NCBI RefSeq assembly: GCF_007997305.1
Contig: NZ_VORZ01000001.1
Location: 1,539,165-1,603,164 of the forward strand
DNA from: Psychrobacter frigidicola
GTDB lineage: Bacteria > Pseudomonadota > Gammaproteobacteria > Pseudomonadales > Moraxellaceae
DNA length: 64,000 bases
Direction of reading: 5' to 3'
Shown: in pieces, positions 8,759 through 17,910 of the stretch
Position numbering within the stretch: position 1 is the first letter of the stretch
Layout of the letters: the number at the start of each line of letters is the position of its first letter
Notes under the pieces: model-generated
Databases searched by the model: none
Told to the model about the DNA's origin: nothing
Seen by the model: only the letters and a program-made list of their open reading frames with translations
Position numbers and translations under genes: made by a program

Positions 8759-10168
8759 TTATAATCCTAACTTTTGTCGTAATCGCGCCAAGAATCCCCG
8801 CTTTTCTTGTTGAGCAGATGGGGGTTGACTATTGGTTTGAGTAGACAGTTCTTGCATAGCTGCACTGTTTGACACGGCTACAGAACTTGATGGCGCGTTA
8901 GGGATCGTCTCACAGCGTGCCCGTCTGGCCAACAACGCCTCCATTGCAGTTTGCTTGCCTTTAGATACTTCAGCCTCAGTTGCTGTTTCAGCAGCTTCAA
9001 TCGCGATTGAAGTGATATTAGGTAATACGGACGATGGCGGTGCAGTATTTGTTAGGTGCGTAAGACGAATATCTAGCTGCTTATAGCTATCTGCTTGTAG
9101 GCTACCTGAAAACAATAAACTACCGATTATCTTTTTGGTAGATTTAATAGAAAGTTTGGCAATGCTGGCTAACTGATTCACATCACGCGGCGTAGAGCTC
9201 AAAGCGGTCATTACGCGCAGCAACTCTTGTCGGTCGTTTTTAGTGAGGTCTGAATGACCAGTAGACTCATTATTAATAATTAAGGTCGGTTTGATCCAGT
9301 AGCGCAGCTGATAGGTCGAGTCATCATTGATTAAAGGTAGCAGTAACGTCGCTTGACGCCAAGCTTGCTCCCAAAGCCACTGAGTGAGGTCGTAAGCCCC
9401 GCTGTCGCTTGGTGCAGTCCCTTGATAAGGCTGCAACTGCCAATCCAAGCTTAATGCTGATAAGACACTATCAGCGCTTGTCTGAGGCAGCCATACACGA
9501 CCCTGACGAGGCTCAATAATAGCAATCGTCTGAGAACTAGTATTAGCGTGAATAACAATTTGATGTAGACCTGTTGGCCGCTGTTGCAACTGCTGGATGA
9601 AAGTTATAAGACCCTGATAATCTTGCACGTGCACGCTAGAGGCGGGTGTAGAATTATTAAGCTGAGTTTGCGCAGTAGTAGTAGCCTTTGTAATTAACAT
9701 TCGTCTGGAGGCATCATTACTCGTTTGGGTCTGCTTTACAGGCAGCTTTTCAGCGACTATTTGGTTTTGCTGTAAAATAGTTGTGATTGCACCAGCATTC
9801 TGTTTAAGCACTATTACCGACTGCATCAACCAGGCATTAAGCATATCGAGTTTTTTGAGTGGTAAAACCAGACTATCGTCTACCATCCAACCCTCGCCAA
9901 TATCGGTACGGCTCACATAAAGCACGGGTTTGTGTTGCTGACTTGCTAGCAGCTTAGTAATACTTGCCGCATCTCGAAACTCATTACTGATCATAAACAA
10001 GTCAACCTGTGGATGACTGGCTGATACCCACTCAAGGTCGGCCTCTAAGCGCAGCAGTACCCGCAAATAACCTTTAAGAAGAACTTGATCTGCAGGCTTC
10101 AAGCCAACCAATGCAGTGCGTAGTACTTTTTTTAGGTTGCTTTGGCTGTTCTCTAAGAAGCTACTCAC
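8759..10168 (-). CDS. Uncharacterised 469-residue protein with possible winged-helix segment
   Basis: No family recognised. The protein is soluble, without signal peptide. Residues 1-130 look alpha/beta (LEWVSASHPQVDLFMIS, KPVLYVSRTD), vaguely like a receiver-type fold but without a convincing phospho-acceptor Asp site. Residues 180-300 form a second alpha/beta region. Residues about 335-385 (QELLRVMTALSSTPRDVNQLASIA...IIGSLLFSGSL) resemble the helix-turn-helix/winged helix found at the end of some signalling adaptors. The C-terminal 90 residues are low-complexity (Ala, Ser, Gln, Glu) and end in a basic RGFLARLRQKLGL helix, a possible membrane-surface or partner-binding tip. It is monocistronic. 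Confidence 0.75.
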   Translation of the reverse strand: MSSFLENSQSNLKKVLRTALVGLKPADQVLLKGYLRVLLRLEADLEWVSASHPQVDLFMISNEFRDAASITKLLASQQHKPVLYVSRTDIGEGWMVDDSLVLPLKKLDMLNAWLMQSVIVLKQNAGAITTILQQNQIVAEKLPVKQTQTSNDASRRMLITKATTTAQTQLNNSTPASSVHVQDYQGLITFIQQLQQRPTGLHQIVIHANTSSQTIAIIEPRQGRVWLPQTSADSVLSALSLDWQLQPYQGTAPSDSGAYDLTQWLWEQAWRQATLLLPLINDDSTYQLRYWIKPTLIINNESTGHSDLTKNDRQELLRVMTALSSTPRDVNQLASIAKLSIKSTKKIIGSLLFSGSLQADSYKQLDIRLTHLTNTAPPSSVLPNITSIAIEAAETATEAEVSKGKQTAMEALLARRARCETIPNAPSSSVAVSNSAAMQELSTQTNSQPPSAQQEKRGFLARLRQKLGL

Positions 10169-10576
10169 GTTATCTCTCCACAGTGCACCACTTAAACTTA
10201 CTTGCCTATTACGTCCGCGCCTTTATATCTTTATACTTTTATATATACGTAATTTTGTATATGCGTACTTTCATAGATGCGTAGTTTCTAAATATTTTTA
10301 CCCTACACCCTGTCACGATGCTGAGTCGCAGCTGCTGCGGTGGAGTCTAAATCATAGCACCACATAACACTATCCCTATTAAGACCTTTATTAGGCCACT
10401 CATGCGGTTGGTTTCTTATTTACATCTGCTACGGTTTTAAAAAGCTAAGACAATCATTTTTGGTAGAATAATTTTAATAAACTAGAAGATAAATTACCTA
10501 TCTATCTCGATAATCAGTTAGTAAAAACAATTAACTAGTAAAAAAAGAAAGCGGCAATGTATGCATTATCTTCAAG
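10169..10576. other. Intergenic region with short tandem repeat
   Basis: About 400 bases without a credible gene between two leftward genes. It should carry the promoter of the 469-residue protein, near 10170-10300 on the minus strand. The one visible structure is the 16-base tandem repeat at 10243-10290. An 83-codon frame at 10116-10367 mostly overlaps the upstream gene and is not protein-like. Confidence 0.5.
10243..10290. repeat. Three imperfect 16-bp tandem repeats
   Basis: Units at 10243-10258, 10259-10274 and 10275-10290 share the pattern AtATgCGTAnTTTnnt. The first two match at 12 of 16 positions and so do the last two. They lie about 75-120 bases upstream of the leftward gene starting at 10168, inside its likely promoter region. 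Confidence 0.55.
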
Positions 10577-11344
10577 TTATTGCTTCGCTAACGGCAATCG
10601 ACACGCCCCTGCACCTTGGGTTGTGACGGTAACGACTGCCCCTGTTAAAGAAAACAGCTGTTGCAATTGCGTTTGAGCATTCTTTAGCGCCATATCCATC
10701 ACATCACCGCGACAGGCACGCTCCAATACTTCTTTTTTAGCCATGCTTTGCGCTTGTGCTAAAATTTTCGGATCCACCTGCATCAAGCCAAAAGCACCGG
10801 TTTGCCAATCATAAATTTCGATATCATCCAGATAAACCGAGAATATCTCTGAAGGTGGCAGGGTAATATTAATTTTTGGCAAGATTGAAATAGGGTCGTT
10901 GCCCTCTGCGCTATTTGACTTGTTACTATCTGTTTTATTATCGTCCGCATTCAGTTGCGCAGGTTGTACCACTTGTACCATCTCAGGCGTTAGCGCGCTC
11001 AAGTCAATCCCAGCCTCTACGCGACCCCGCGCAATGAACAGACCTTTTTGCTCATCTTGCCACAACTTCATCCAGCTCCCCTGCTTTTGACTGGTAATTA
11101 CCGTATCAACACTAAAGGCAATCGTCTGCAAGCGGTTCAGCTGCTGTATCTGCGTCACTACACCCTCACGGGTAATGGTTTCAACCGGCTCTTCTACCGT
11201 CCGGTTTTGAATGCTATAAAGTGAATAGGCTAATGCAGAAAAACTGAGTAATAATAATATCCACGTGGACATCGCGACAGGTTGCTTCGGTTTAGGCTGC
11301 TTGTTAAGTACATCATTAGAGGTACGGTTATCCGGAGTTTTCAT
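10577..11344 (-). CDS. DUF4230-family membrane-anchored protein
   Basis: A 255-residue protein with a cytoplasmic N-tail, one transmembrane segment (about 26-44) and a predicted periplasmic domain. The features IAFSVDTVITSQ, FIARGRVEAGIDLSALTPEMV, the ITLPPSEIFSV strand and the long C-terminal helix with AKKEVLERAC match the DUF4230 pattern, in which a GRG-containing strand, an AGIDLS turn and an LPPPEI strand recur. The function is unknown. A low-complexity Asn/Ser/Asp loop (about residues 132-150) interrupts the domain. Two Cys (in LERACRGD and GAGACRLP) could form a disulfide. The ATG at 11344 is the natural start. No operon partner is evident. Confidence 0.72.
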   Translation of the reverse strand: MKTPDNRTSNDVLNKQPKPKQPVAMSTWILLLLSFSALAYSLYSIQNRTVEEPVETITREGVVTQIQQLNRLQTIAFSVDTVITSQKQGSWMKLWQDEQKGLFIARGRVEAGIDLSALTPEMVQVVQPAQLNADDNKTDSNKSNSAEGNDPISILPKINITLPPSEIFSVYLDDIEIYDWQTGAFGLMQVDPKILAQAQSMAKKEVLERACRGDVMDMALKNAQTQLQQLFSLTGAVVTVTTQGAGACRLPLAKQ

Positions 11345-11644
11345 TACACTACCTTAAATTTATCATTATTTTTTATAAATAGGCTATCGCTGGTCTCTAC
11401 CATAGAAATGCTATTTGCTAGCAGCATCTTCAAGTCATGGCGACTTATTTTCTACATAATTTCTTATTTATGTATTTATGATACACGCCTAAATCACCTA
11501 TAACACTTTGCTCTAAAAATCATTCAATAACCAGATAATGAGCATCCTATTTCCCTCACTATCTTTACGTTTCTAACCGGTTAAAGCCCAAAAAGTAAAA
11601 AGTCATTGCGTCTTAGCTGAAGTTTACCTAACATAGTCAGATTG

Positions 11645-11663
11645 TATCGATAAAATATCGATA
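11645..11663. promoter_or_regulatory. Doubled 8-bp palindrome, possible operator
   Basis: TATCGATA occurs twice, at 11645-11652 and 11656-11663, separated by AAA. Each copy is a perfect palindrome, so the whole 19 bases are also nearly symmetric. It lies about 200 bases upstream of the proS ATG. No known regulator is assigned. Confidence 0.4.
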
Positions 11664-11684
11664 TAAATTTACTATTAGGGTCAC

Positions 11685-11727
11685 AAACCGTGAAGTTGAT
11701 GAGGTTTTCATACTGCCCTCACGGTTT
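11685..11727 (+). promoter_or_regulatory. Stem-loop upstream of proS
   Basis: AAACCGTGA (11685-11693) pairs with TCACGGTTT (11719-11727), and inside the loop ATGA can pair with TCAT. The structure ends 132 bases before proS and has no following T-run, so it is not an intrinsic terminator. It could be a leader structure if transcription starts upstream of it. Confidence 0.35.
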
Positions 11728-11859
11728 ATCCGGTTATTGTTGCAGCTATAGACGGTAACTATCAAGGTGAGCGTGCAGCGGTCATCAGACCCTTTGACAA
11801 ACGCTTCCCCTTCTACTGTTTATTTTTTATTTTATCAAAGATAAGGTCATGCTTTATTT

Positions 11860-13578
11860 ATGAAAGCCAGTCAATTTTTGTTTGCCACGCTAAAAGAAAC
11901 CCCAAGTGATGCCGATATTGCCTCAAGTCAATTGATGGTGCGTGCCGGTCTTATTCGTAAAATCGCTTCTGGATTATATATCTGGTTACCTTTAGGGCTG
12001 CGCGTGTTGCAAAAAGTCGAACGTATCGTTCGCGAAGAGATGCAAAATGTCGGCGCACAAGAAGTGCTTATGCCGATGACTCAGCCTGCTGAGCTTTGGC
12101 AAAAGACAGGGCGCTTTGATGACTATGGCCCTGAGCTATTGCGCTTTAAAGACCGTCATGACCGCGACTTTGTGCTAGGGCCGACGCATGAAGAAGTCAT
12201 TACTAATCTTGCTCAAGGTGAATTGCGCAGTTATAAGCAGTTACCAATTACCTTCTTTCAAATTCAAAACAAGTTCCGTGATGAGATACGTCCGCGTTTT
12301 GGGGTGATGCGTGCGCGTGAATTTACCATGAAAGATGCCTATTCTTTTCATGTTGATCAAGTGTCATTAGCGAAAACGTATGATGAAATGTATGATGCTT
12401 ATACACGTATTTTTACCCGTTTGGGTTTAGATTTCCGTGCGGTACAAGCAGATACCGGTTCAATTGGTGGCTTTGCCTCGCATGAGTTTCATGTATTAGC
12501 AGATAGCGGCGAAGATGATATTGCCTTCTCAGATTCGTCCGATTATGCAGCGAACGTCGAACTTGCAGAATCTATTAGCACTGCTGAACGTCAACCACCA
12601 ACCATGCCGCGCGAAGATGTCGTCACTCTTGATATGCCGACGTGTGAAGCGGTAGCCGAACATCTAGATGTCCCGCTTGCCACGACTGTCAAAACCTTGA
12701 TTGTGCATGGTCATACGGTTGAGGGTGACGCGCAACTTATCGCCTTAGTTATCAGAGGCGACCATACTTTAAACGCTATCAAAGCTGAGAAGATAGAAGA
12801 AGCTGATGTGCCTTTAACTATGGCAAGCGAAGAAGCGTTAAAAGCAGCAGGCTTACTTAAAGGTTATATCGGCGTTGAGCTTGATATGCCCGTTTTTGTT
12901 GATCGCGACGCCGCAGCATTGTCTGACTTTGTATCTGGTGCTAATGAAGTCAATAAGCATACAACCGGTATGAACTGGGACCGTGATGCCCGTATCACCC
13001 GCATTGTTGATATTCGCAACGTGAATGAGGGCGATCCGTCTCCTGATGGTAAAGGCTCGCTACAAATAAAACGCGGTATCGAAGTCGGTCATATCTTCCA
13101 GCTAGGGGATAAATACTCACAAGCGATGAACTGTAGCGTATCCGGTGAAAATGGCAAACCTGTTACTCTAATGATGGGCTGTTACGGTATCGGTGTGAGC
13201 CGTATCATTGCGGCCGCCATTGAGCAAAATAACGATGAAAATGGCATCATGTGGCCATCAACGCCAGACGTTGCTGATTCGCTTGCCCCATTCGAAGTCG
13301 CTATCGTACCGATGAAATCTAAAGAAGACATCGTTATGCAAACCGCGACTGCGCTTTATGATGAGCTAAAAGCAAAAGGCGTTAACGTCTTACTCGATGA
13401 CCGTAATGAGCGTCCGGGTGTGAAGTTTGCAGATTTAGAACTGATTGGTATTCCACACCGTATCGTCGTCTCTGACCGCAATTTAGCAGAAGATAAGTAC
13501 GAATACGTCAATCGCCGCGATAGTGAAAAACAACTACTCAGCCGTGAAGAAGTGCTGGCAAAAATAAACGCTAAATAG
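11860..13578 (+). CDS. proS: Prolyl-tRNA synthetase, bacterial editing type
   Basis: Class II aminoacyl-tRNA synthetase that charges tRNA-Pro in the cytoplasm. The catalytic core begins at the N-terminus ([32 protein letters not shown]). The motif 2 region has the PTHEE block and the [26 protein letters not shown] stretch in two halves. The editing (INS) domain lies at about 225-400, and motif 3 ([10 protein letters not shown]) precedes the anticodon-binding domain. At 572 residues it matches the bacterial ProS with an editing insert. The ATG at 11860 is the family start. A strong terminator follows, so it is probably monocistronic. Confidence 0.97.
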   Translation: MKASQFLFATLKETPSDADIASSQLMVRAGLIRKIASGLYIWLPLGLRVLQKVERIVREEMQNVGAQEVLMPMTQPAELWQKTGRFDDYGPELLRFKDRHDRDFVLGPTHEEVITNLAQGELRSYKQLPITFFQIQNKFRDEIRPRFGVMRAREFTMKDAYSFHVDQVSLAKTYDEMYDAYTRIFTRLGLDFRAVQADTGSIGGFASHEFHVLADSGEDDIAFSDSSDYAANVELAESISTAERQPPTMPREDVVTLDMPTCEAVAEHLDVPLATTVKTLIVHGHTVEGDAQLIALVIRGDHTLNAIKAEKIEEADVPLTMASEEALKAAGLLKGYIGVELDMPVFVDRDAAALSDFVSGANEVNKHTTGMNWDRDARITRIVDIRNVNEGDPSPDGKGSLQIKRGIEVGHIFQLGDKYSQAMNCSVSGENGKPVTLMMGCYGIGVSRIIAAAIEQNNDENGIMWPSTPDVADSLAPFEVAIVPMKSKEDIVMQTATALYDELKAKGVNVLLDDRNERPGVKFADLELIGIPHRIVVSDRNLAEDKYEYVNRRDSEKQLLSREEVLAKINAK

Positions 13579-13604
13579 TTTATTGATACCCTTTTAACTA
13601 ATGA

Positions 13605-13643
13605 AAAAGCGCTTGTCTAATTTAATTAGACAGGCGCTTTTTT
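13605..13643. terminator. Intrinsic terminator, proS / LprI-like gene
   Basis: A 16-base stem (13605-13620 and 13626-13641, core AAAGCGCTTGTCT with one G-U pair), a 5-base loop and a T-run to 13643. The left A-run means it can also end the convergent leftward gene. Confidence 0.9.
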
Positions 13644-13670
13644 TATACTTATAAATTTGTTAAAAAACCT

Positions 13671-14060
13671 TTATCTTACTTTATATCTTTCAGCAAGCGA
13701 CTTACTGCGTTTCTGGCTTTCATTAGCAGTGCAAACGTCAGCACCAACCATCTGATAAACCATCATATTATTCATTAAACCTTCTTGTTTGAATTCACAT
13801 TCTTTATTGCGCTTCTTTAACCATGCTGCTTGTTCTTTGTCTAACTGTGATTTTTGGCTAGATGATAAAGTGTGATAGGCGCTCATATATATTTTATTGA
13901 GTCGTTTTTTCTCGACTTTAACCGCATTTTCCCCACAATCGATAGCTTCACCAAGTGAAAGATCACAATTATAATCATTCTCTACAAATGCCGCTTGTGC
14001 GCTAGAAATAGAAAATAATGCGGCACTGAACAGCGTTAAAAAACCAGTGGCTAACTTCAT
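13671..14060 (-). CDS. LprI-like (DUF1311) periplasmic protein
   Basis: A 129-residue exported protein of the DUF1311 family, related to the lysozyme-inhibitor LprI domain. Residues 1-23 form a signal peptide ending SSAQA before AFVEND. The mature part has the family pattern: C-x-n-C near residues 32 and 42, a long amphipathic segment (LNKIYMSAYHTLSSSQK), then QAAWLKKRNKEC and a final Cys in ADVCTA, so two disulfides are likely. Proposed roles (lysozyme inhibition, envelope protection) come from the family only. It is monocistronic and convergent with proS. Confidence 0.82.
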   Translation of the reverse strand: MKLATGFLTLFSAALFSISSAQAAFVENDYNCDLSLGEAIDCGENAVKVEKKRLNKIYMSAYHTLSSSQKSQLDKEQAAWLKKRNKECEFKQEGLMNNMMVYQMVGADVCTANESQKRSKSLAERYKVR

Positions 14061-14144
14061 ACATACCCTAAATTCAGCAAATTAATGTTTACTCAGTATA
14101 GGACGCAACCACTATTCATGAAAGCGTTAATCGCTATTTATTAT

Positions 14145-15011
14145 TTACTGGCGAATCAAGCGACTTGGCTGAGGAAGTAATGATAATTCACTAACACGGC
14201 AAGGATTGATATCGATACCACCGCGACGCGTATACCATGCTCGTACCATCAATGAACTCGGCTGATAATACTGGCTCAAGTCAGCAAAAATCTGCTCAAC
14301 GCATTGCTCATGAAAGCCATTATGCTGACGAAAGCTTAGAATATAACGCAGCATATTGGCCTGATTAATCATTTGCGTGGTAGTAATGGTCACTGCCAAA
14401 GTACCCCAATCAGGCTGATTAGTCACCGGACAATTACTGCGCAGCAGATTAGAATAAAAAGTGAATGACTGATCTTCATTTTTTGTTATGCCAGCGTGAC
14501 CACTGTCATTAATACCAAGCAGCGACGCATCAGGATGCACCGTTAACGCCACTTTATCCGTACTATCCGCTAAGGCGTTATCAATGCAAACGCCATCAGG
14601 TTGAGTAATTAGCAACCCTGAGTCATTGTCATTTAATTCAAACAACTCAACTTGTACATCCGCTTGCACACATTTGGATAAGTCTTTCGCAATCAGCGTT
14701 TCCACTTCTTGCCAGCTATTGAATTCAGTAAAATTAATACTGTTTAAATACAACTTTAATGACTTGGACTCAACAATAAAAGGTGAGCTTGCCGGAATAC
14801 TAAAACGTGCCATCGCGACTTGCGAGATACCTTGCGGATTCAACCATGACATCTCAAAGGAATGCCACCAGTCCACACCAACGTTGAGCTTATCGTCTTG
14901 CCAGTTAATCGCATCACGCCCGACACTACGCGCGATAGGGTATAACATTTCTGGGTTATATTGGGTTGGATAAGTGGTGGTTTGCTCGCCTAAAATGCCG
15001 TGAATACTCAT
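14145..15011 (-). CDS. queF: NADPH-dependent 7-cyano-7-deazaguanine reductase QueF
   Basis: QueF reduces preQ0 to preQ1 in queuosine biosynthesis. At 288 residues it is the long, two-domain (E. coli-type) form. The ESKSLKLYLNS block, which binds NADPH and substrate, lies near residue 81. The nucleophilic Cys lies in RSNCPVTNQPDWG near residue 194, and the C-terminal QHNGFHEQCVEQI block is also typical. The ATG at 15011 matches the family start. It follows the ABC exporter genes with a 72-base gap and could be read with them, but the functions are unrelated. Confidence 0.95.
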   Translation of the reverse strand: MSIHGILGEQTTTYPTQYNPEMLYPIARSVGRDAINWQDDKLNVGVDWWHSFEMSWLNPQGISQVAMARFSIPASSPFIVESKSLKLYLNSINFTEFNSWQEVETLIAKDLSKCVQADVQVELFELNDNDSGLLITQPDGVCIDNALADSTDKVALTVHPDASLLGINDSGHAGITKNEDQSFTFYSNLLRSNCPVTNQPDWGTLAVTITTTQMINQANMLRYILSFRQHNGFHEQCVEQIFADLSQYYQPSSLMVRAWYTRRGGIDINPCRVSELSLLPQPSRLIRQ

Positions 15012-15083
15012 TTATCTTCCTTATTATCTTTATTTTTATAATTATCTTTACTTCTATAACGGTCATTATTTTTAATAAAATAA

Positions 15084-15893
15084 CTATAAGCGAATACGTG
15101 AGCCATTGCTTAATAGTCGATAGGAAATAATATAAAACACCACACAAAAAATAAAAATGGCGCCCATCGAATACCAAACATTGACATCAGAATGACCAAG
15201 GATACCGTAGCGGAACGAGTTCACCATATACACGATAGGATTTAGCAGAGAGATATTGTGCCAAAATGGTGACAAGTTTTCCATCGAATAAAACACCCCA
15301 CCAAGAAAAGTTAGCGGCGTCAGTACAAAGCTTGGAATAATAGAGATGTCATCGAATGAGCGCGCGTATACGGCATTAATAAAGCCGCCTAATGAAAATA
15401 AAATAGACGTGCCAAGTACGGTAAATATCGTCACAAATAAATGCTCAATACCTAGTTTAGTAAAGAATAGCGCAACGATAGAGACAATAACCGCAATAAT
15501 TAAGCCGCGAAAAATACCGCCACTGATATAACCCATTAATATCGCGTGCTTGGAGACGGGAGACACCAACAGCTCCTCGATGCTCGCGGTAAACTTGGCA
15601 CTAAAAAAGCTTGAGACCACGTTAGAATAACTATTGGTAATCACCGCCATCATAATGAGGCCGGGAACAATAAACTGCATATACGGTACACCGCCCATCT
15701 CACCAACCCGACCCCCTATCATCTTACCAAAGATGACAAAGTATAAGGCCATGGTAATAACAGGTGGCAACAAAGTCTGCGGCCAGATACGAAGGATTCG
15801 ACGAATCTCTTTCAATAGAATCGTGCGAAACGCAATCCACTTTTTACTCCAAGACATTGTCTCATTAGGATCTATGACTATTTGCTGTTTCAT
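15084..15893 (-). CDS. yadH: ABC-2 type exporter permease (YadH family)
   Basis: Integral inner-membrane subunit of an ABC-2 exporter, 269 residues with six predicted transmembrane helices. The stretch MQFIVPGLIMMAVITNSYSNVVSSFF and the KFTASIEELLVSPVS cytoplasmic loop are typical of the YadH/Wzm-like family. The substrate is unknown; family members are linked to envelope polysaccharide, lipid or drug export. The ATG at 15893 overlaps the stop of the upstream ATPase by four bases, so the two are translationally coupled and form one transporter. Confidence 0.9.
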   Translation of the reverse strand: MKQQIVIDPNETMSWSKKWIAFRTILLKEIRRILRIWPQTLLPPVITMALYFVIFGKMIGGRVGEMGGVPYMQFIVPGLIMMAVITNSYSNVVSSFFSAKFTASIEELLVSPVSKHAILMGYISGGIFRGLIIAVIVSIVALFFTKLGIEHLFVTIFTVLGTSILFSLGGFINAVYARSFDDISIIPSFVLTPLTFLGGVFYSMENLSPFWHNISLLNPIVYMVNSFRYGILGHSDVNVWYSMGAIFIFCVVFYIISYRLLSNGSRIRL

Positions 15894-16852
15894 AATCCTG
15901 CCTCCTTCATACTGTCTTCACTCTGAATGTTCTTTTCTACTAGCCGCATAAATAGCTCCTCTAGTCGGTTGGACTTATTACGCATACTAGCCACCTCGAT
16001 ATTAAGTGCGGTAAGCTGCTCAAAAACACAGTTGAGGGTCTCGCCTTCTGTTAACGTCACCTCAACCGTCAGCTCATCCGGCTGAACAATCTCAGTCACT
16101 TTATCAATATGTAAAGGCTGGGTGAGCGGCTTCGTCAAATCTAGAACAAAGGTCTCAACAGACAATTGCGCAAGCAAATCTTTCATTTCAGTATTAATAC
16201 GAATCTCGCCATGATCTAAAATTGCAATGCGTTTACACAGCTGCTCAGCCTCTTCTAGATAATGAGTAGTGAGAATAATCGTGGTATTTTCTTCAATATT
16301 GATTTGCTGCATAAACTCCCACATCGACCGGCGCAGCTCAATATCGACCCCTGCCGTTGGCTCATCGAGGATTAACAATTTAGGTTTATGAATCAATGCC
16401 CGCGCAATCATCAAACGTCGCTTCATACCACCTGATAACTCCCGTGACATGCTATTGCGTTTGTCCCATAGTCCTAACGCTTTAAGTAAACGTTCAGCAC
16501 GCGGTTTTGACTCTTTAGCAGAAATACCAAAATAGCCTGCTTGCGTAATCAAAATGTCTTGCACTTTCTCAAACTGGTTAAAATTAAATTCCTGTGGGAC
16601 TACGCCAAGGTACTGCTTAGCAACCGAAGGATTTGCTAACAAGTCAGCACCAAAAATATGTACGCTGCCATTGGTAGGCTTAAATAAGGAACTAATAATG
16701 CCAATCATCGTCGACTTGCCGGCACCATTCGGCCCAAGAAGCGCAAAAAACCCCCCTTGCGGTACGGTTAAGCTGACATCTTTTAGCGCCGAAAACCCAT
16801 TGGCATAAGTTTTGGATAAATTCTGAATTAAAAGCGCGGGTACCTCAGACAT
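15890..16852 (-). CDS. yadG: ABC transporter ATP-binding protein (YadG family)
   Basis: Cytoplasmic ATPase partner of the following permease. Walker A (GPNGAGKST) lies at about 39-47, the Q-loop in GVVPQEFNFN, the signature LSGGMKRRL at about 138-146, Walker B LLILDEPTAGVD and the switch His in TTHYLEEAE. At 320 residues it is about 10 longer than E. coli YadG, with a C-terminal domain (about 230-310) typical of this exporter class. The four-base overlap with the permease gene supports a two-gene operon transcribed leftward. Confidence 0.93.
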   Translation of the reverse strand: MSEVPALLIQNLSKTYANGFSALKDVSLTVPQGGFFALLGPNGAGKSTMIGIISSLFKPTNGSVHIFGADLLANPSVAKQYLGVVPQEFNFNQFEKVQDILITQAGYFGISAKESKPRAERLLKALGLWDKRNSMSRELSGGMKRRLMIARALIHKPKLLILDEPTAGVDIELRRSMWEFMQQINIEENTTIILTTHYLEEAEQLCKRIAILDHGEIRINTEMKDLLAQLSVETFVLDLTKPLTQPLHIDKVTEIVQPDELTVEVTLTEGETLNCVFEQLTALNIEVASMRNKSNRLEELFMRLVEKNIQSEDSMKEAGL

Positions 16853-16976
16853 GACAACCTCTGTATTTTTTCATAAAATAACGTATAAAATAGATAATGT
16901 AGTGCTCTAATGTGAGGCTAATGGTGACGAATTTCAACGGTAGCGCTGCATTAGCAGTAGATAAAATCGTCTGCCA

Positions 16977-17014
16977 CAAAAAAGCGCCTATCTCAGTATA
17001 CGAAATAGGCGCTT
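16977..17014 (-). terminator. Intrinsic terminator of the cytochrome c gene
   Basis: AAGCGCCTAT (16982-16991) pairs with ATAGGCGCTT (17005-17014). Read leftward, the stem is followed by a T-run (A-run at 16977-16983), placing it 25 bases beyond the cytochrome stop. Confidence 0.85.
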
Positions 17015-17039
17015 CTTAAGTTCAATAAGCAAACTTAGT

Positions 17040-17669
17040 CTAGCTGGCTTCACTAACCATATAGTCTACGGCGTTTTGTACTTCTTCATCAACAATATCA
17101 GCGCCACCTTTAGCCGGCATAGCATTAAAGCCATTAATAGCATGGGTATATAAAGTGCCTTTACCCTTACCAATACGAGGACCCCAAGCGCCAGCATCAC
17201 CTAAAATTGGTGCACCGAGCAGCCCTGCTGCATGACACGTATGACAAACAGCGTTATAGACTGCGCCACCATCACGAGGACCATCGCCAGCTGACGGGCC
17301 AGACGAGCGTGCTGTCACATCGCAAATCTCACCTTCTTCAAAGCACACGCGGCCTACAGGCTGGATACGTGCAATCAGATTAGGATATAAAGCGATTAGC
17401 TTTTGCACTTGCGGGGTATCTTCAGGAATAGGCTCTTCAGCAGCAGCTGCTACAACTGGTGCAGCATCTTCAGCTGGAGCGGCCTCTGTTGTATCGGCGG
17501 CGGCCTGAGTCTCGTCACCTAGCATTTCAGGCGCTTCTGCTACAGCGTCCTTACCCTCTGCAACCTCAGAGATGGTTACAGGAGTATCTGCGATATCTTC
17601 AGCTTGGCTCACCGCGATACTAGCGATTCCTAGAATGGCAGCTGCCGATAACATCACTACTTTTCTCAT
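17040..17669 (-). CDS. Periplasmic c-type cytochrome (cytochrome c5-like)
   Basis: A monohaem electron carrier of the c5/CccA type. Residues 1-23 are a signal peptide. An acidic, Ala/Glu/Pro-rich linker (about 24-85) probably tethers or spaces the haem domain. The haem site CHTCH is at 142-146, followed by GAPILGDAGAWGPRI, and a probable axial Met lies in NAMPAKGG at 184. Two further Cys (109 and 116, in RVCFEEGEIC) may form a disulfide. The gene stands alone, upstream of its own terminator. A near-palindrome at 17735-17750 may be part of its control region. Confidence 0.9.
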   Translation of the reverse strand: MRKVVMLSAAAILGIASIAVSQAEDIADTPVTISEVAEGKDAVAEAPEMLGDETQAAADTTEAAPAEDAAPVVAAAAEEPIPEDTPQVQKLIALYPNLIARIQPVGRVCFEEGEICDVTARSSGPSAGDGPRDGGAVYNAVCHTCHAAGLLGAPILGDAGAWGPRIGKGKGTLYTHAINGFNAMPAKGGADIVDEEVQNAVDYMVSEAS

Positions 17670-17734
17670 TCGTCACGTTCTCTTATTACGTATACAAGGG
17701 GCTAGCTTGACTTGAAAGGTCTATTCATCTTCTT

Positions 17735-17750
17735 ATGACAATGTTGTCAT
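17735..17750. promoter_or_regulatory. Inverted repeat upstream of the cytochrome c gene
   Basis: ATGACAA-TG-TTGTCAT: two perfect 7-base arms around a 2-base centre, 65-81 bases upstream of the leftward cytochrome ATG. It has operator symmetry, but it is not a good match to the FNR/Anr box, so no regulator is named. Confidence 0.4.
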
Positions 17751-17910
17751 CAATAGCAAATAGGAGTCAGGTTAGCGGACACACTTGTAATCGGTGATTA
17801 TCAAAGGTCATTTCCCCTGACATTATAAGGGAAAAGACGGTCGAATTGCCATGCTTGTTTGACGACTATCTTGTTTTTTATTAAAAAACCTCAATTGCCT
17901 GCTTCGTGCA

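Larger units (their letters stand above)
11345..11859. other. Intergenic region upstream of proS with several inverted repeats
   Basis: About 515 bases between the divergent DUF4230 gene and proS. It holds a 10-bp palindrome TAACCGGTTA (11574-11583), a doubled 8-bp palindrome (11645-11663), a nested stem-loop (11685-11727) and an exact TTGACA (11794-11799) with no convincing -10 partner. No credible gene is visible; an in-frame stretch leading into proS from about 11702 looks weakly protein-like but lacks a start. Confidence 0.5.

Noticed and set aside
11282..11503. 73-codon frame at the start of the DUF4230 gene
   Set aside because: Antisense to the DUF4230 N-terminus and rich in random hydrophobics; no ribosome site.
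11702..11859. Protein-like in-frame stretch leading into proS
   Set aside because: Reads VIVAAIDGNYQGER... for about 50 codons but has no start codon with ribosome site and no recognised family; too short to call a remnant.
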